A stretch of DNA of 30,334 bases from Acanthamoeba lenticulata (Eukaryota; Discosea; Longamoebia; Acanthamoebidae), in NCBI GenBank assembly GCA_002179805.1, contig NAVB01000337.1, positions 1 through 30,334 on the forward strand. The letters are read 5' to 3'. The position numbers and the translations under genes were made by a program. Each line of letters starts with the position of its first letter. Within the stretch, counting starts at the first letter, position 1. Positions 30,309-30,334 of the stretch are shown here, in pieces. The notes under the pieces are model-generated. The model was given only the letters and a program-made list of their open reading frames with translations, did no database searches and had not been told where the DNA came from.

Positions 30309-30334
30309 GCAGGCCGAGACACCAAACACAGTCA

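Noticed and set aside
1..30334. Prokaryotic, viral or mobile origin; CRISPR, operon or toxin-antitoxin systems
   Set aside because: Pervasive GT-AG introns, eukaryote-only families and absence of repeat arrays, transposases or ribosome-binding sites rule this out for the window.

Overview
This window is nuclear DNA of a compact, intron-dense, GC-rich eukaryotic genome. Ten protein genes are packed head to tail with gaps of about 150-370 bases. Nine of the ten are cut by many short introns, mostly 40-100 nt. The gene set (tomosyn, an SH3-DOCK exchange factor, a WDR41 homologue, an ERO1 ending in KDEL, a PH-ArfGAP), the GC-rich exons and the U12-type intron fit a free-living amoeba such as Acanthamoeba (Amoebozoa, Discosea). 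That assignment is inferred; no rRNA or other marker settles it. I see no tRNA or rRNA gene, transposon, CRISPR array, viral gene or bacterial operon.

Layout, left to right. 1-1672 (+): 3' part of a tomosyn/STXBP5 homologue. 1858-4591 (-): glycerol-3-phosphate acyltransferase of the Sct1/Gpt2 type, with a 23-nt micro-exon carrying a catalytic motif. 4899-5690 (-): Arf-family GTPase. 5995-8274 (-): intronless four-pass membrane protein with a long disordered tail, which I do not recognise. 8537-16484 (+): DOCK-A/B-type Rac exchange factor, about 30 exons. 16703-19653 (-): WDR41 homologue containing an AT-AC, U12-type intron. 19936-21684 (-): ERO1 thiol oxidase. 21942-22587 (-): ribosomal protein S15 (uS19). 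22738-24143 (+): TOM40-like mitochondrial import channel. 24516-30308 (+): PH-ArfGAP protein with long disordered flanks.

Several genes belong to membrane traffic and small-GTPase control: tomosyn, the Arf GTPase, the DOCK GEF, WDR41 (in animals a partner of the C9orf72-SMCR8 complex) and the PH-ArfGAP. ERO1 and the acyltransferase act at the endoplasmic reticulum. Such neighbourhoods in eukaryotes are usually not operons, so a shared pathway is only a suggestion. The S15/TOM40 and tetraspan/DOCK pairs are divergent over short gaps and may share promoters.

Exon boundaries were reconstructed by hand from reading frame, splice dinucleotides, phase agreement and family conservation. Most are firm. 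Weak points are the end of the Arf gene, one frame break in ERO1, the tail of WDR41, the N-terminal half of TOM40 and the penultimate junction of the PH-ArfGAP gene. The most unusual signals are the U12-type AT-AC intron, a 5' splice-site preference for GTAC instead of GTAAGT, and the micro-exon.
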